From NCBI GenBank assembly GCA_030737835.1, contig CM060850.1:4036015-4100014 (forward strand): a DNA stretch of 64,000 nucleotides, given 5' to 3'. Below the pieces are notes generated by a model, which was given only the letters and a program-made list of their open reading frames with translations, was not told where the DNA came from and made no database searches. The translations under genes were made by a program, and so were the position numbers. This DNA is from Acorus gramineus. Taxonomy: Eukaryota > Streptophyta > Magnoliopsida > Acorales > Acoraceae. This document shows positions 37,301 to 49,600 of the stretch, piece by piece (within the stretch, counting starts at the first letter, position 1; every line of letters begins with the position of its first letter).

Positions 37301-39621
37301 ACTTCATCCATAAAAATTGAGCGAGTTATGGAAATCAGGTTGACCTGTATTTGTTAGGGCAAAGTCTACAGACTACAGTAACATCTATTCTCATCTCTTC
37401 TCTGAAATTTGAAATGATAGAGCAAGTTCCCTGTTTTGTTGTCTTGTTTACTTTGCTTTCCATCCCATCCTTTTCATGACATTTCCTTTCCATTACAGAT
37501 CTATTGGACCATTTCCAGCTGGTGTTATTTTGCATTCCTATCTAGGATCTGCCGAGATGGTTCCTGCATTGGCAAAATTCGGCGCTTATTTTTCCTTTTC
37601 TGGGTTTCTTACATTCATGAAATTACAAAAGGCAAAACAAATGCTGAAAGCGGTTAGTTTGTTATTGTAGACAAAAGTGAAATTATTATATATGATCGAT
37701 TTCCTAGATGTAATTGCATCACTGATTCACAGTTTTGTAGGTGCCTAGAGACAGAATTTTGTTGGAGACAGATGCCCCTGATGCTTTACCAAAGTTGAGT
37801 GTGAATTCTCTGCAATGGGTTCCTGGGGATAATTGTGTTCCACAAGAGCTACAAGACCGTCAAGGAAATCTGGATATGTATCTTCCTTGTCATCATGCAT
37901 CTGATGGTTTAGGAGATACGTCAAATCTACCAAAAGAAACATTAAATCATCCAGCTAATATTCGCCGTGTAAGTTTTTGTTTTTGCACTTCAATGTCCAA
38001 TCCATTGAACTCATCTACCAGTTGATTTTTGCAAATATCCATGAGGTGATTTGATTATTTAAGATTATACAATTTTGTGCTATAATCTGTACAATATATA
38101 CTGAACCTGAATTTAATTTGCATATGATATAATTCAGGGAAAATTCCAAGGTTTCTAGACTCATCCTCTTGACTACATATGTACTTAATTCTTCAGTTCT
38201 TTTCCTGTTTCCATGTTTAAAATTCCTCTTTGCCTGTCTCTGTCCAAACTCCGTCATATGGTATATTCAGTATGAAGCTCTTTCAAATCTATAGCATCGA
38301 TATTCTTTTGTGCACTCCTCCATTCGTCTAATATGCACAGGAAAACTTATTATGATTAAAGAAAGATGACACTTCATCAAATGAGCCATTCTTGATTTTA
38401 TTTTATTTCCTGAAATGAGATAGCACACAATGCATGAGAAGACATTGATACTTGTTATCAGAGATCCATTCGCCTAATATACTGGGAAATTTTAATCATG
38501 TCCGAATCATGTTGGTTATTTTGGAGTTCTCATCAAAGCACTAGATAAGAATATTTGTTAGAAGGTGAGTATGTTATGAATGTAAGACAAAATGATAGGA
38601 GAATGACCAAAGTAATGACTAGAAAAGCTAGACAGAGTTTTATCATGAACTGTACAGGGATGAGAGTTGGGTCATCAAGCTTGAATAACTGGCACAAAAT
38701 AACATCCTAGGCCAAGCATGAACAGCTAGTCAGGGCCAGCCTAACCATTAGTTTTATCATGAAACTATACATGGATGAGAGTAGGGTCATTAAACTCAAA
38801 TACCTAGCACAGAAAAACAACCTAGGCCAAGCATGAACAAGCTAGTCAGCGGCGGCGTCATCCTAACCATGGGATAATCTAAGTGAACAAGCTTTTGTGT
38901 GTATTTTGAAATGCTAGCATCTAATATCAGCAAGAATTTAACGTCAATTCACAAGAGTTAGAAACTTTCCTTGTTTTAAAAAAATGTAATGAGAAAGTTA
39001 CAAGGAGCATCCACATGCTCCTGCACACACCCATGTGCACAACCAGAGGAATTTGGAATAAGAATAATTGGAGGATCCTTGTGGTTGAGATGGATGTTTA
39101 GATATTGCATTTCATCTTTAATGGTTTGGGAAATGAAGTGGGACGGAAAAAAAAGGTGCCAAATCTCTCTAATGTTTTTGGAAAATGTTAGGAACGATCA
39201 TTGTTGCACACTTTTGCAGTGCCAGTATGTTTTGACTTTTTTTAAAGGTATATATATACTTGTCCAAGGAAGTATGTACCTTCATTTTTGCATTTTCCAT
39301 AACCAATTGTATATTCACCTAATCGAGTATGTATATGATTAGAGAAATAATATACTCTATTAGGAGTGCAGGATTGATTAAGCTTATCTACGCTCATATT
39401 ATTTTTTTTAATAGAATAGTAGAAAGTTGATTATGTTCTATTTTTCAAGATTCATCAATTACTATTTTGAACTTTATAGATCATTATTTTTTTGGTTGTT
39501 GCAGGTATTGGGTTATGTTGCATCATTACTTGAAATACCTGAAGAGGAACTCGCTGAAATTAGCTATAAAAATGCTATGCACCTGTTCTCTTATTCAGGT
39601 TCAAAAGTCTTAACTGAGTAA
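34354..39621 (+). CDS. TatD-family metal-dependent hydrolase/DNase, 8 exons
   Basis: Exons: 34354-34479, 34563-34636, 34751-34832, 35400-35450, 35713-35813, 37499-37652, 37741-37968, 39505-39621. These give 933 nt and 310 residues with consistent phases. TatD enzymes are TIM-barrel, two-metal phosphoesterases with deoxyribonuclease activity. Visible family motifs: FDAHCH (metal ligands H8 and H10), AVGE (E94), VSVHC (H132), VILHS (H157) and LETDAPD (D207). All metal-ligand positions are kept, so the enzyme should be active. An insert of roughly 45 residues follows D210 before NHPANI, apparently variable in plants. The first ATG (34,354) is chosen; a second follows immediately. Exon 1 ends GAG with GCACGT after it, so intron 1 (83 bp) appears to be GC-AG. 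A possible polyA signal AATAAA lies at 39,725. The gene is convergent with DET1. Confidence 0.92.
38636..38868. repeat. 114 bp tandem duplication in TatD intron 7
   Basis: Two copies start AGTTTTATCATGAA at 38,636 and 38,750. They share GATGAGAGT, GGGTCAT and CCTAGGCCAAGCATGAACA with scattered differences. No effect on splicing is visible. Confidence 0.75.
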
Positions 39622-40652
39622 TCAGAATCCTCATAGAATAGGCCTCCATTTGGTGTCTCAAGTGGGTATGTATCATGTATGGGTGTGTTTGTACAGTTGT
39701 ATTAGTTGATGAGCAATCTGTAAGAATAAATTTATTTGAGTATAGATAATATTTACGCATCTTCCAGACGAGATAAATTATCTAGGGACAAAGGCAGTAA
39801 TAATTCATCAAAGGCCAAAAGGGAAAAAAAAGTCAATCTTTGAGTGATATGCAAAAATGATATGCGTCCAATTCATTTGATTTATTATTTCATTCAAACA
39901 TGTATTTCACTAGAAACATATATATCTCAAAACATGTTGAGACTACAAAAATAATGAGCCCCTAACATTTTCCTTTGGCAAGAGATAAATTGTCTCAATT
40001 CCAAGGAATAAAAAATATAGTGATTTGGTCATTATTTACATTTGTCAAGGCATGATAAGAGAAAATAATTGTATTTTTTTTATTAGAAGGAAATAAAATC
40101 CCCATTTTTTTTTGTCTAAAATTGGGATAATTATTCTCACTTATCCTGATTTTTTAATAACAGGATAAATTATCTTACCACCTATCACACCGTTTCCCTC
40201 CCCAATCAGTCAAACAAACAGTATAAATTATAAAAACTGCTCAAATCATTCATCACAAATAGTACAGCTTTCATGACAGAAAAGTACATCATTTGTAAAG
40301 CCTGAAAAAATACATCCCCGTCAGTCTTGTTTAGAATCTGAATTCAATTTTACCAAGTTCAGTTTAGCAATAATGGAAATGTCTCAGAATTTCAAAGTTC
40401 AACATAATAAGCATTTGCCACACACAACTCAATTGGCAAATGCATCATGCAAAATCACCCTTTTCTCACACACAAAAAATACCAACGGTTGATCCCTGTT
40501 ATTCTTGACAAAACTTCACAAGGTCAAAAAAAAGGAAGAAAAAAAATACAACAACAATATTAAAAATGATACAGGAAATGCCGTTCCCCCATAATTACCT
40601 GCAATGCTGCAATGACGTGATTAGCACTCTCTTTTTCTAAGTCCATATTAAC
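39622..40652. other. Convergent intergenic region TatD/DET1
   Basis: About 1 kb between the two stop codons, probably containing both 3' untranslated regions. No frame or repeat with clear ends is seen. Confidence 0.6.
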
Positions 40653-43600
40653 TCATCTTCGGAAATGGATATTTACAACAGTTGGCTGCATGTATGTTTG
40701 TTGGATGGAAAGAACAAATGGCAGAAACGGATGAAAGAGAAACGATGAAATTCTCCTCGTCCGATTGTCCACAACATCAGCTTCAGGACCTATTATCAGT
40801 GAACATCAATCTATAATTAGTTCACAATCAGCATATGCAATTCAAACACAACGGGAGGGATGTTTAAAAACCTACCTCCCAATGTTTTTTTTTTGCCCTA
40901 AAACAATGATGCCTTCAGTTAAGATATGTGTTTTAACAAATATGATGCATGACTACGGATGGAATGAAGCATGCACTAAAGAATGAAACCAGATTGAACA
41001 CGGTTGCTTGAAAATAATTGATTGACAGGGTTTTTTAAGATTTGGGCTGAATTTGAGTCTAATTCAAGGTGAATCATGAACTGCCTGATTTACAGTTGGT
41101 TTAGGTTCAGGAAACATGGCATAGTTTGAGGTTGGGAGCCAGCAAGAAGAGTTCACGTTCCCGCTTCCCATATGCTGTATCAGCACCTTGAACTATACAG
41201 TGGGAACAGAACATGTTAATTTATGCATATTGTACAAAGAAAGTGGCACATAATATGTTGTTCTAGCAAGACTTATATTTGTCATCACAAACCTGGCTTT
41301 ATCTTAAATTTCTGGATCAGTGGCTGCCTTCTTGACATAAACTTGATTGGGTGCTCAGTGGATTGTCTGTGTCGGTCCATTGCAGATATTAGCTGCATCA
41401 GCAGAAAACAATGAGAACAGTCAAAATACAAGCATTCAGTAGCTCGACAACTCATTATGTAAAATCAGAAATAAATCTTATCATAGTATAAGCTACGTGC
41501 AACAGAATGCGTGCCAAGAGGAAAGTCCTGCAACCATTTTTACAAAATAGGAAAGTAAAAGAAAAGGAAGTCCAAACCAAATGAGAAATCATTCCAAGTT
41601 GTTCTTTGGTTTAAGGAGCCATCCTAGTGAGCTCCAATAAGAGAATGTTGTTATCATTTATGTAAAAAATGTTCTCTCAAACATATCATGAATTCATATG
41701 ATTGTATGGCTAAGGGGACCCACTCCAAAGATAATATAATTGAATAATTGAAGGTATTAATTAGTGCCGTTTGTTTTTTTGGAAGAACTTAAGGATCACA
41801 CTACAAAAAATATATATAAATAAAATATTGAGCTTCTTCAAATATATGCTGACTCTGACATTCAAATACATACTAACAATTCAAACACAAGCTGAATATT
41901 AAGACCATTTGAAGGAAAGATACTGGATGGTATTTCAGACCTTTTCATCAAACCGGAAAAGTGATTGATCAAAGTATGGTGATGGGCTAAGTGACTGACA
42001 ACTGAAAGGTAATGAAGCCACCATCTTCTTCACAAACTGCAGGTTGTAACAAGAAATCCAATATCAAAATAATCCAGAGGAAACTTGCAATATTACAAAG
42101 CTTAAGGAAAAAAATGTAAATTCAAGTGCATACACCAAACTTCATATATGTGTTTAAATAATGAAATGCAAAGACACAAACACAAGGTATTACATTATTG
42201 AAAAATAATTATCATGCACTAGGAGAATGGTTGCAATAAAAATGGATGAATGCTAATCAATGTTTAACAATATTGTGCTTAAAGAAGAAATGCAGGTTCA
42301 TGTGCATACACCAATCTTAATATATGCGTTTAATTAATATATTGCAAAGATGCAAAATACAAGGTATTCACACTATTGAAACGATGTGAAATATCAAACA
42401 CTAGGACAATAGTTGGAAAAAAAAATAGATAAATCTTCCTTTCAAAGTATATGGTATATGCCTAAAAAACATTGGATAACAAGATACACTAAATTGCATA
42501 TATTGTTTGGAGATGAGAGGTCAAAATGCTTTTGCACAAAGCAGTGGACATGCAACTCGGAAGTTAAGCTTCAAGATGATGTCCAATTAGAATTGCAAGT
42601 CCAGAGGAAACTTGCAATATTACTGTAGAAACCCAAATCTGTCACACCTTAGGATCCATTTAAGATCTGGAAGAGATGGTGAAGATGAGAAGGGAAGCAT
42701 ATTAATTGGGTTTCAAAGATGAGGTGATGTTGGGGGCAAGATCCCCTTCTATACCAAGTCTCAGACGAGACATCTCAATGAAGAAGGGCAAATCTTGAGG
42801 AAGACCACCACATCAGATCAACCTCTACCTCCTCTTGTAGCTGAAGAAGAAGCGTTGAAGAGAAGAGGTCACGTGGAGCCAAGGAAACCATTCTTTTAGA
42901 TCTGGCCTTCCCTACAGATCAGGTCTTCCCTGCAGGCCACCTTTTCAGGTCTTCCCTGCAAGGCACCTTTTCTGGTCTTTCCTACGGACTAGGTTTTCCC
43001 TGCAGGACACCTTTTCTGGTCTTCCCTTCGGGCCATCTTTTCTGGTCTTTCCTACAGACCAGGTCTTCCCTGTAGGGCACCTTTTCTGGTCTTCCCTACA
43101 AACCAGGTCTTCCCTGCGGGGCATCTTTTCTGGTCTTCCCTTCAGGACACCTTTTCTGGTCTTCCCAACAGACCAAGTCTACCGTGCAGGGCACCTTTTC
43201 AGGTCTTCCGTGCAGTGCACCTTTTCTCGTCTTCCCTTCAGGCCACCCCTTTTCTGGTCTTTCCTACAGACCAGGTCCACCCTGCAGGGCACCCACCTTT
43301 TCTGGTCTTCCCAGCAAACCAGGTCTACCCTGCAGGGCACCTTTTCTAGTCTTCCCTGCAGACCAAGTCTTCCCTGCAGGGCATCTTTTTTGGTCTTCCT
43401 TGCAAGGCACCTTTGCAACGGGCCATATATTCAGGTCTTCTCAACGGACCACCTCTTCAGGTCTTCTCAACGGATCATCCCTTCAAGTCTTCTCAACGGA
43501 CGGGACACCTTAAGCCGCACCCATCTGTTATGGACTCGAGGTCGCGCATACAAATAAGCTGTACTCGTCCATCTTGGAATAAGAGTTGCGCACCCCAAAA

Positions 43601-46600
43601 GCCGCACCCATCTGTTATGGACTCAAGGTCGCGCATACAAATAAGTTGTACTCGCCCATCTCAGAATAAGAGGTGCGCACCGCAAAAGCCGCACCCATCT
43701 GTTATGAACTCGAGGTCGCGCAAACAAATAAACCGTACTCGTCCATCTCAGAATAAGAGTTGCGCACCCCAAAAGCCGCACCCATCTATTATGGACTCGA
43801 AGTTGCGCATACAAATAAGCCGTACTCATCCATCTCGGAATAAGAGGTGTGCACCCCAAAAGCCGCACCCATCTGTTATGGACTTGAGGTTGCGCATACA
43901 AATAAACCGTACTCATCTATCTCGGAATAAGAGGTGTGCACCCCAAAAGCCGCACCCATCTGTTATGTACTCGAAGTCGCGCATACAAATAAGCCGTACT
44001 CATTCATCTCGGAATAAGAGGTGACGCACACCTAGCCGCAACAGCAACCAAGACGCACTCCAATGGGATGGGGCACGGACGAGGTCGCGAGGAGTTAAGA
44101 CTCAGCCTGCTTAGTGAATTGCACCTTGTCACCGATCAGGTCAAGGGTCGCGAGGAGCTTCACTCTATTGACTTATCGGGTAACACTCATGTCGCCCCGG
44201 ACTAATGGTCGCGCACTAGCCGCAACAGCATAATTAAGACGCTCTCCAATGGAACGAGGCACGGATGAGGTCGCGAATACAAACAAGTTGTACTCGTCCA
44301 TATCGAATTGGAGGCAGAACAGGTCTTCCTTCTGGCCTTCCCAAAAGATAAGGTCTTCCCTGACAGTTCACCTTTTCAGGTCTACCCTGCCGTTCACCTT
44401 TTCAGATCTTCCTTAGCAGTTCACCTTTTCAGGTCTTCCCTGACAGTTCACCTTTTCAGGTCTACCCTGCCGTTCACCTTTTCAGATCTTCCTTAGCAGT
44501 TCACCTTTTCAGGTCTACCCTGCCGTTCACCTTTTCAGGTCTTCCATGGCAGGTCACCTTTTCAAGTCTTCCTTGGCAGTTCACCTTTTCAGGTCTACCC
44601 TGCCATTCACCTTTTCAGGTTTTTATTGGCAGTTCACCTTTTCAGGTCTACCCTGCCGTTTACCTTTTCAAGTCTTCTATGGTAGGTCACCTTTTCATGT
44701 CTTCCTTGGCAGTTCACCTTTTCAGGTCTACCTGTTGTTCACCTTTTCAGGTCTTCATTGGCAAGTCATCTTTTCAGGTCTATCCTGCCGTTCACTTTTT
44801 CAGATCATCCTTGACAGTTCACCTTTTCAGGTCTACCCTGCCGTTCACCTTTTCAAGTCTTCCTTGGCAAGTCACCTTTTCAGGTCTACCCTGCCATTCA
44901 CATTTTCAGGTCTTCCATGGCAGGTCATTTTTTCAGATCTTCCTTCGCAGGTCACCTTTTCTGGTCTACCCTGCCGTTCACCTTTTCAGGTCTTCCTTGG
45001 CAGTTCACCTTTTCAGGTCTACCCTACCGTTCACCTTTTCAGGTCTTCCATGACAGTTCACCTTTTCAGGTCTTCCATGGCAGTTCACCTTTTCAGGTCT
45101 ACCCTGCAGGTCACCTTTTTCAGGTCTTCCTTGACAGTTCACCTTTTCAGGTCTACCCTGTCGTTCACCTTTTCAGGTCTTCCCTGGCAGTTCGCCTTTT
45201 CAAGTTTACCCTGTCAATCACCTATTCAGGTCTTCCACGGCAGGACTTCCATTCTGGTCTTCCCAGACGATCAAGTCTTACATGGCAGGACTTCCATTCT
45301 GGTCTTCCCAGAAGATCAGGTCTTCCATGGCAGGGCTTCCATTCTGGTCTTCCAGAAAATTAGGTCTTCCATGGCGGGTCACCTTTTCAAGTCTACCCTG
45401 CCGATGACCTTTTCAACAGTACCCTGCTGATGACCATTTCTGGTCTACCCTGGCAGGTCACCTTTTCAGGTCTACCCTGCCGATCACCCATTCAGGTCTT
45501 CCATGGCAAGTCACCTTTTTAGGTCTACCCTGCCAATCACCTTTTCAGGTTTTCCCTGCAAGTCACTTATTCTGGTCTTCCATGTCTTCCATGTTAAAAT
45601 CCGAAAGGAGTAGAAAAGTGTTACCTCGACAAAAGTTCAGCATGCAAGGTCCCAATCTGAAGATTTGGTCTAATCATTAAGAGGACTCCTCTTAAGTTGG
45701 TTCTTCTGCTCTCCCGGTCCCCGAAAGACCAGAAAAGAGGGCATTGTAGAAGCCCAAATCTGTCACCTTAGGATCCATTTAAAAAGGCCATACCGCATCG
45801 GCCCATGACATTGGGCCATAAACACAACACCATCTCAAGTTGGGCCATGATATGCTCACACCTCCATGGAAGTAAGCACACCGCCTCCCACTATAAATAG
45901 GAGGGTATCCCCTTCATCAAAGGGGGACTTCTTCTTCTTCCCCCAAAAATGAGAACCCTAGACTCAAGCTTGAAATCCCATTTTAATGGAGTTTGGACTT
46001 CACCGTTGGAGGTTCTCGCCAAAAAGGAACTACGTGTGGCTTGATCCCTCAAAAAGGATACGTAGACAGCCTGATTTACATCAGGTTCAATCCAGACAAG
46101 CATCCACCAAATCGCTCCACCGTCGTCGCCTCTTCCACCGTCATCATCTCTTCACGGATCTACCCAAACCAAGCCCAGACCGCCCTCAAGTCCGGCCTAT
46201 TCAAGGAGGAGGACATTTTCACCTCCCACAATTACAAAGCTCAAGGAACAAATGCAAATTCAAGTGATACACCAAACTTAATATATGTGTTTAAATAATG
46301 AACTGCAAAGACACAAATACAAGGTATTACATTATTAAAAAATAATTATCGTGCACTAGGAGGGTTGCAATTAAAATGGATGAATGCTAGTCAACGTTTA
46401 ACAATATTGTGCTTAAAGAACAAATGAAAATTCATGTGCATACACCAATCTTAATACATGCATTTAATTAATTTAATGCAAAGATGCAAAATGCAACTAT
46501 TGAAACAATGTGAAATCTCATAGACTAGGACAATAGTTGCAATAAAAAATAGATAAATCTTCCTTTCAGAGTATATGGTATATGCCTAAAAAACATTGGA

Positions 46601-49600
46601 AAACAAGGTATACTAAATTGCATACATTGTACATAGATGAAAGATCAAAATGCTTTTTGCGCAAAGCAGTGGACAAGCAACTCGGAAGTTAAGCTTCAAG
46701 ATGATATCCAATTAGAATTGTAAGTTGATAAGATACCAAATACCATTTTATTTCAGTTGGCCTAGTTGGCCTACAAAAACAGACGATAATTTATTTTTTT
46801 TATGAAAAATTAGACGATGAATTAAATAAATCTTTTAGTTCTTTCGAGTAACTTTCGTCTCCCACCCTTCTCTCTTCTGCCTGCTTCATCCCTAAATCAC
46901 TTGTGTTCTCATCTCTTCGTTTTCAGATCTCGGGGGAATAGTTGATGAACACCACATTACAAAATGTGAGAGAGTGTGTTGGTAGGAAGGGCAAAACATG
47001 TGTTATATTTGAGCAGGTACTAAGGAAATTTGATAGACTGAAATTTAAAAAACCTGCAAATGATAACAAACCATAGCCATTTCATGATGTTTGTCTGTTT
47101 GATGTATTTCTATGTTAGTTTCACTCTAAATGCATAAACAAACAAAAGAAGAATATTATACATTGAATATTGTAGACCACAAATTTTCACAGTATTTACA
47201 ATTCATTTAAATGTATTGTTACGGCCAATAATTTTAATTACAAGATATCTCAGTCTTTTTGTCCCATGGTGTAGGCTATTTGGCTCATGCGAAATGAGGT
47301 GATATTCAAGGGGATAACATTGTATGTGGAAAATATTTGGAATTGGTGATAAGATTTATAAAAGATAAGGGTAAATTTGTGGGATTCTTCGGTTTTGTAT
47401 TCGAGGGGCAAAATTATGATTGAGGGTAGGGTTTTGGTTTTGTTTGGCGCTGGGGGGTTAGTTTGGTGGTAGATACCTCTTCTACCATGCCCCAGCCGTC
47501 CGGGCGGTTGGAGTTGGGTGGCGTTTTTAGGCTTTGTTTTGATCAATTTAATAAAAATTTGGGGTAGGATGCCTACCTTTCTTCTAAAATAAAAAGTACA
47601 AATTGTGAAAAAAAATAAATAAATAAAGAGTTTCCGTGTCTGTGTAACTGAGGAAGTTCTGAGTGCTCTCACTTTTACAAAATATATATGTGGATTCTGA
47701 ACAAATGCAGAAATATGGTAGGATACTAGGATCATTGTAATGGTTCTTTGGGTGAAATAAAAAAGACATAATGCTTTGTTACTAAAATTCTAGGTAGAAA
47801 ATGTGATAATTTGAGCATACTCTGCAGCTATTCAAACACTCCAACTGCAACTAAAGCAGTAAATGCCACAGACCTTGAGGAGAGTAAGAATTCACCTGTG
47901 GAGAGCAGCTTGACTTATTCTTGACATTTCTCAGCTGCTCAAGTACGTGGATGTTATTGGAGTGAGATGATATGAAGTTGACATGCAATGAATTTCTTGA
48001 TGCTACATGAAAGTGGTCAGAGAACTGCTCAAATAAGTTGTATAATTCGTCTGCGAAGCTCTGCCAATGAACATACATCTATGAGGGAAATTCAATATTT
48101 GTACAAACATTAGCCACTAAAAGAAACATGTTACCTGATAGAATGCAATGACCTCAGTTGTTTCCATATTATACACAGCAAAAAATGCAGGATGCTGATC
48201 AGTATTTCGAGATACCTGAGCTATCAAAAGTAAGTAAATTCAGACTTGATAAACCAGAAAAAAAAATATATCAAAATAGTTCAGCATGGAAGTTCAACTT
48301 TTAGCACCAGAACAACATAAGGACAGAGAAGCATTAAAATCTTTACCCCTCCGTCTACGCTGCCTAATTTGATTAGCAAGTGATGACGATCTAAAAATTG
48401 AACCTGTTTGTATTGCAACAAGTAGTTATAAATTGGTCAAAAAACAATTCACTAGGAAACATTGTAGGTCCTTAGAAATTAAAAAAGTAGTCAATCAACA
48501 TATTAACCTTCTTATATAAAGAAAAAATAATATTTTTAGCTGCAGTTATTGTTCAAAAAAAGAATGCAATGAGTATTACAACTTTTCTCTTAAAAAAAAT
48601 GAGTACAACTTCCAGATATGTCCCATGAAAGTTTCCATAACAAGCAAGCATAAAAAACACAAAACATAATACATACCTTCCATATAATCAGATCAATATA
48701 ATCTTGAAAATGGAAATAGAATTTCTTCTTCAGACGCTGAACCCTCTGAAAAATGATATATTTACAATACATTAAGCTCAGACAGGGTTCGAAATATCAG
48801 ATTAAGTCATGGTTGTGTAAGAGGCCATCAATAAATATAAATTAAAAAACTTTGACTATAGAATTTAGTTTACCCTGTGCAGTGTGATCTGAACATCAAT
48901 TCAACTAAGATAATATCGCAGTTTAGATGTATCAACTTAATCGGCAGGTAAAAACTAACACCAAGAAGGGTAAATTAAGTAGTTGCTTCTACATTGAAAG
49001 CCACTTGAACGCTTTACGACAGAATTATATAATAAGGATGACTACAAAGAAAAGAAACCATCAGTATCTGTATAAAACTGACACACTGATGATAGATCTC
49101 AGACTTGCAGACCAGGATCAATGTCATAACAAAAGAGTTCTTTTTATTCATTCATTGGATAATGAAAAGATTTTTCCAACAAACGCCTGTACATAGCAAA
49201 TATATATTGTCAAGTTGCAATGTAAATTCTCATCAGGTATTCAGTTCCAACAGTTTAACCCAAGTTGAGGCACTGGTGTCAACAGATGGCCAATCTGTGG
49301 CATAGTTAACCCAGTATGGCCAATTTGTGAATGTTATGTGTGTTATATATAAAAGGACGCATTCTACTTTAATTTTGGGGCTTGGACTCGTAGCTCAGTG
49401 GTTGACAAGAGAATTTGCAACCAAGAGGTCATGAGTTCGAGTCCCAACATTTACCTACCTAAAAAAAGGATGACTTTTGTGTTCTGCGTGGGCACCAATT
49501 TCATGTGATTCACCACATGCACAAACACCATTGATGGCCTCTTGGCCCACCCATTATTGCAATGAGAGCCATGCTTTATAACCTTTTTTTTCCTTGGAAG

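Larger units (their letters stand above)
42624..46230 (+). mobile_element. LTR retrotransposon remnant in DET1 intron 8
   Basis: The 5 bp duplication ATTAC is at 42,619-42,623 and 46,231-46,235. The 3' LTR is 45,745-46,230 (486 bp, TGTAGAAG to CTCCCACA) with a TATA box CTATAAATAG at 45,891. It is preceded by the polypurine tract AGAAAAGAGGGCAT. Only about 38 bp of the 5' LTR remain (42,624-42,661, TGTAGAAACCCAAATCTG). The interior lacks recognisable gag or pol and is mostly tandem arrays. Orientation is opposite to DET1. It is non-autonomous; the lineage (Gypsy or Copia) cannot be called. Confidence 0.85.
42074..46740. repeat. 527 bp tandem duplication in DET1 intron 8, split by an LTR element
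   Basis: Copy 1 runs 42,074-42,600, starting CCAGAGGAAACTTGCAATAT. Copy 2 starts with the same words at 42,601, is interrupted at 42,624, and resumes at 46,236 (AAAGCTCAAGG), ending near 46,730. The copies diverge by roughly a tenth by eye. The order of events is readable: duplication first, retroelement second. Confidence 0.85.

Noticed and set aside
41104-41170. Minus-strand frame DTAYGKRERELFLL as an alternative DET1 C-terminus
   Set aside because: The true C-terminal exon (ending VVNIHFRR) was found at 40,653-40,789 in correct phase. The frame here is intronic, and any resemblance is weak.
44546-45430. 294-codon open frame
   Set aside because: It consists entirely of a 26/27 bp tandem repeat inside an LTR element and is better explained as a by-product.
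42896-45590. CRISPR-like repeat array
   Set aside because: Units are contiguous and degenerate, without unique spacers, and lie inside a plant LTR element.
49384-49467. Functional tRNA gene
   Set aside because: A and B boxes are present, but the stems do not pair into a proper cloverleaf and no anticodon could be assigned.
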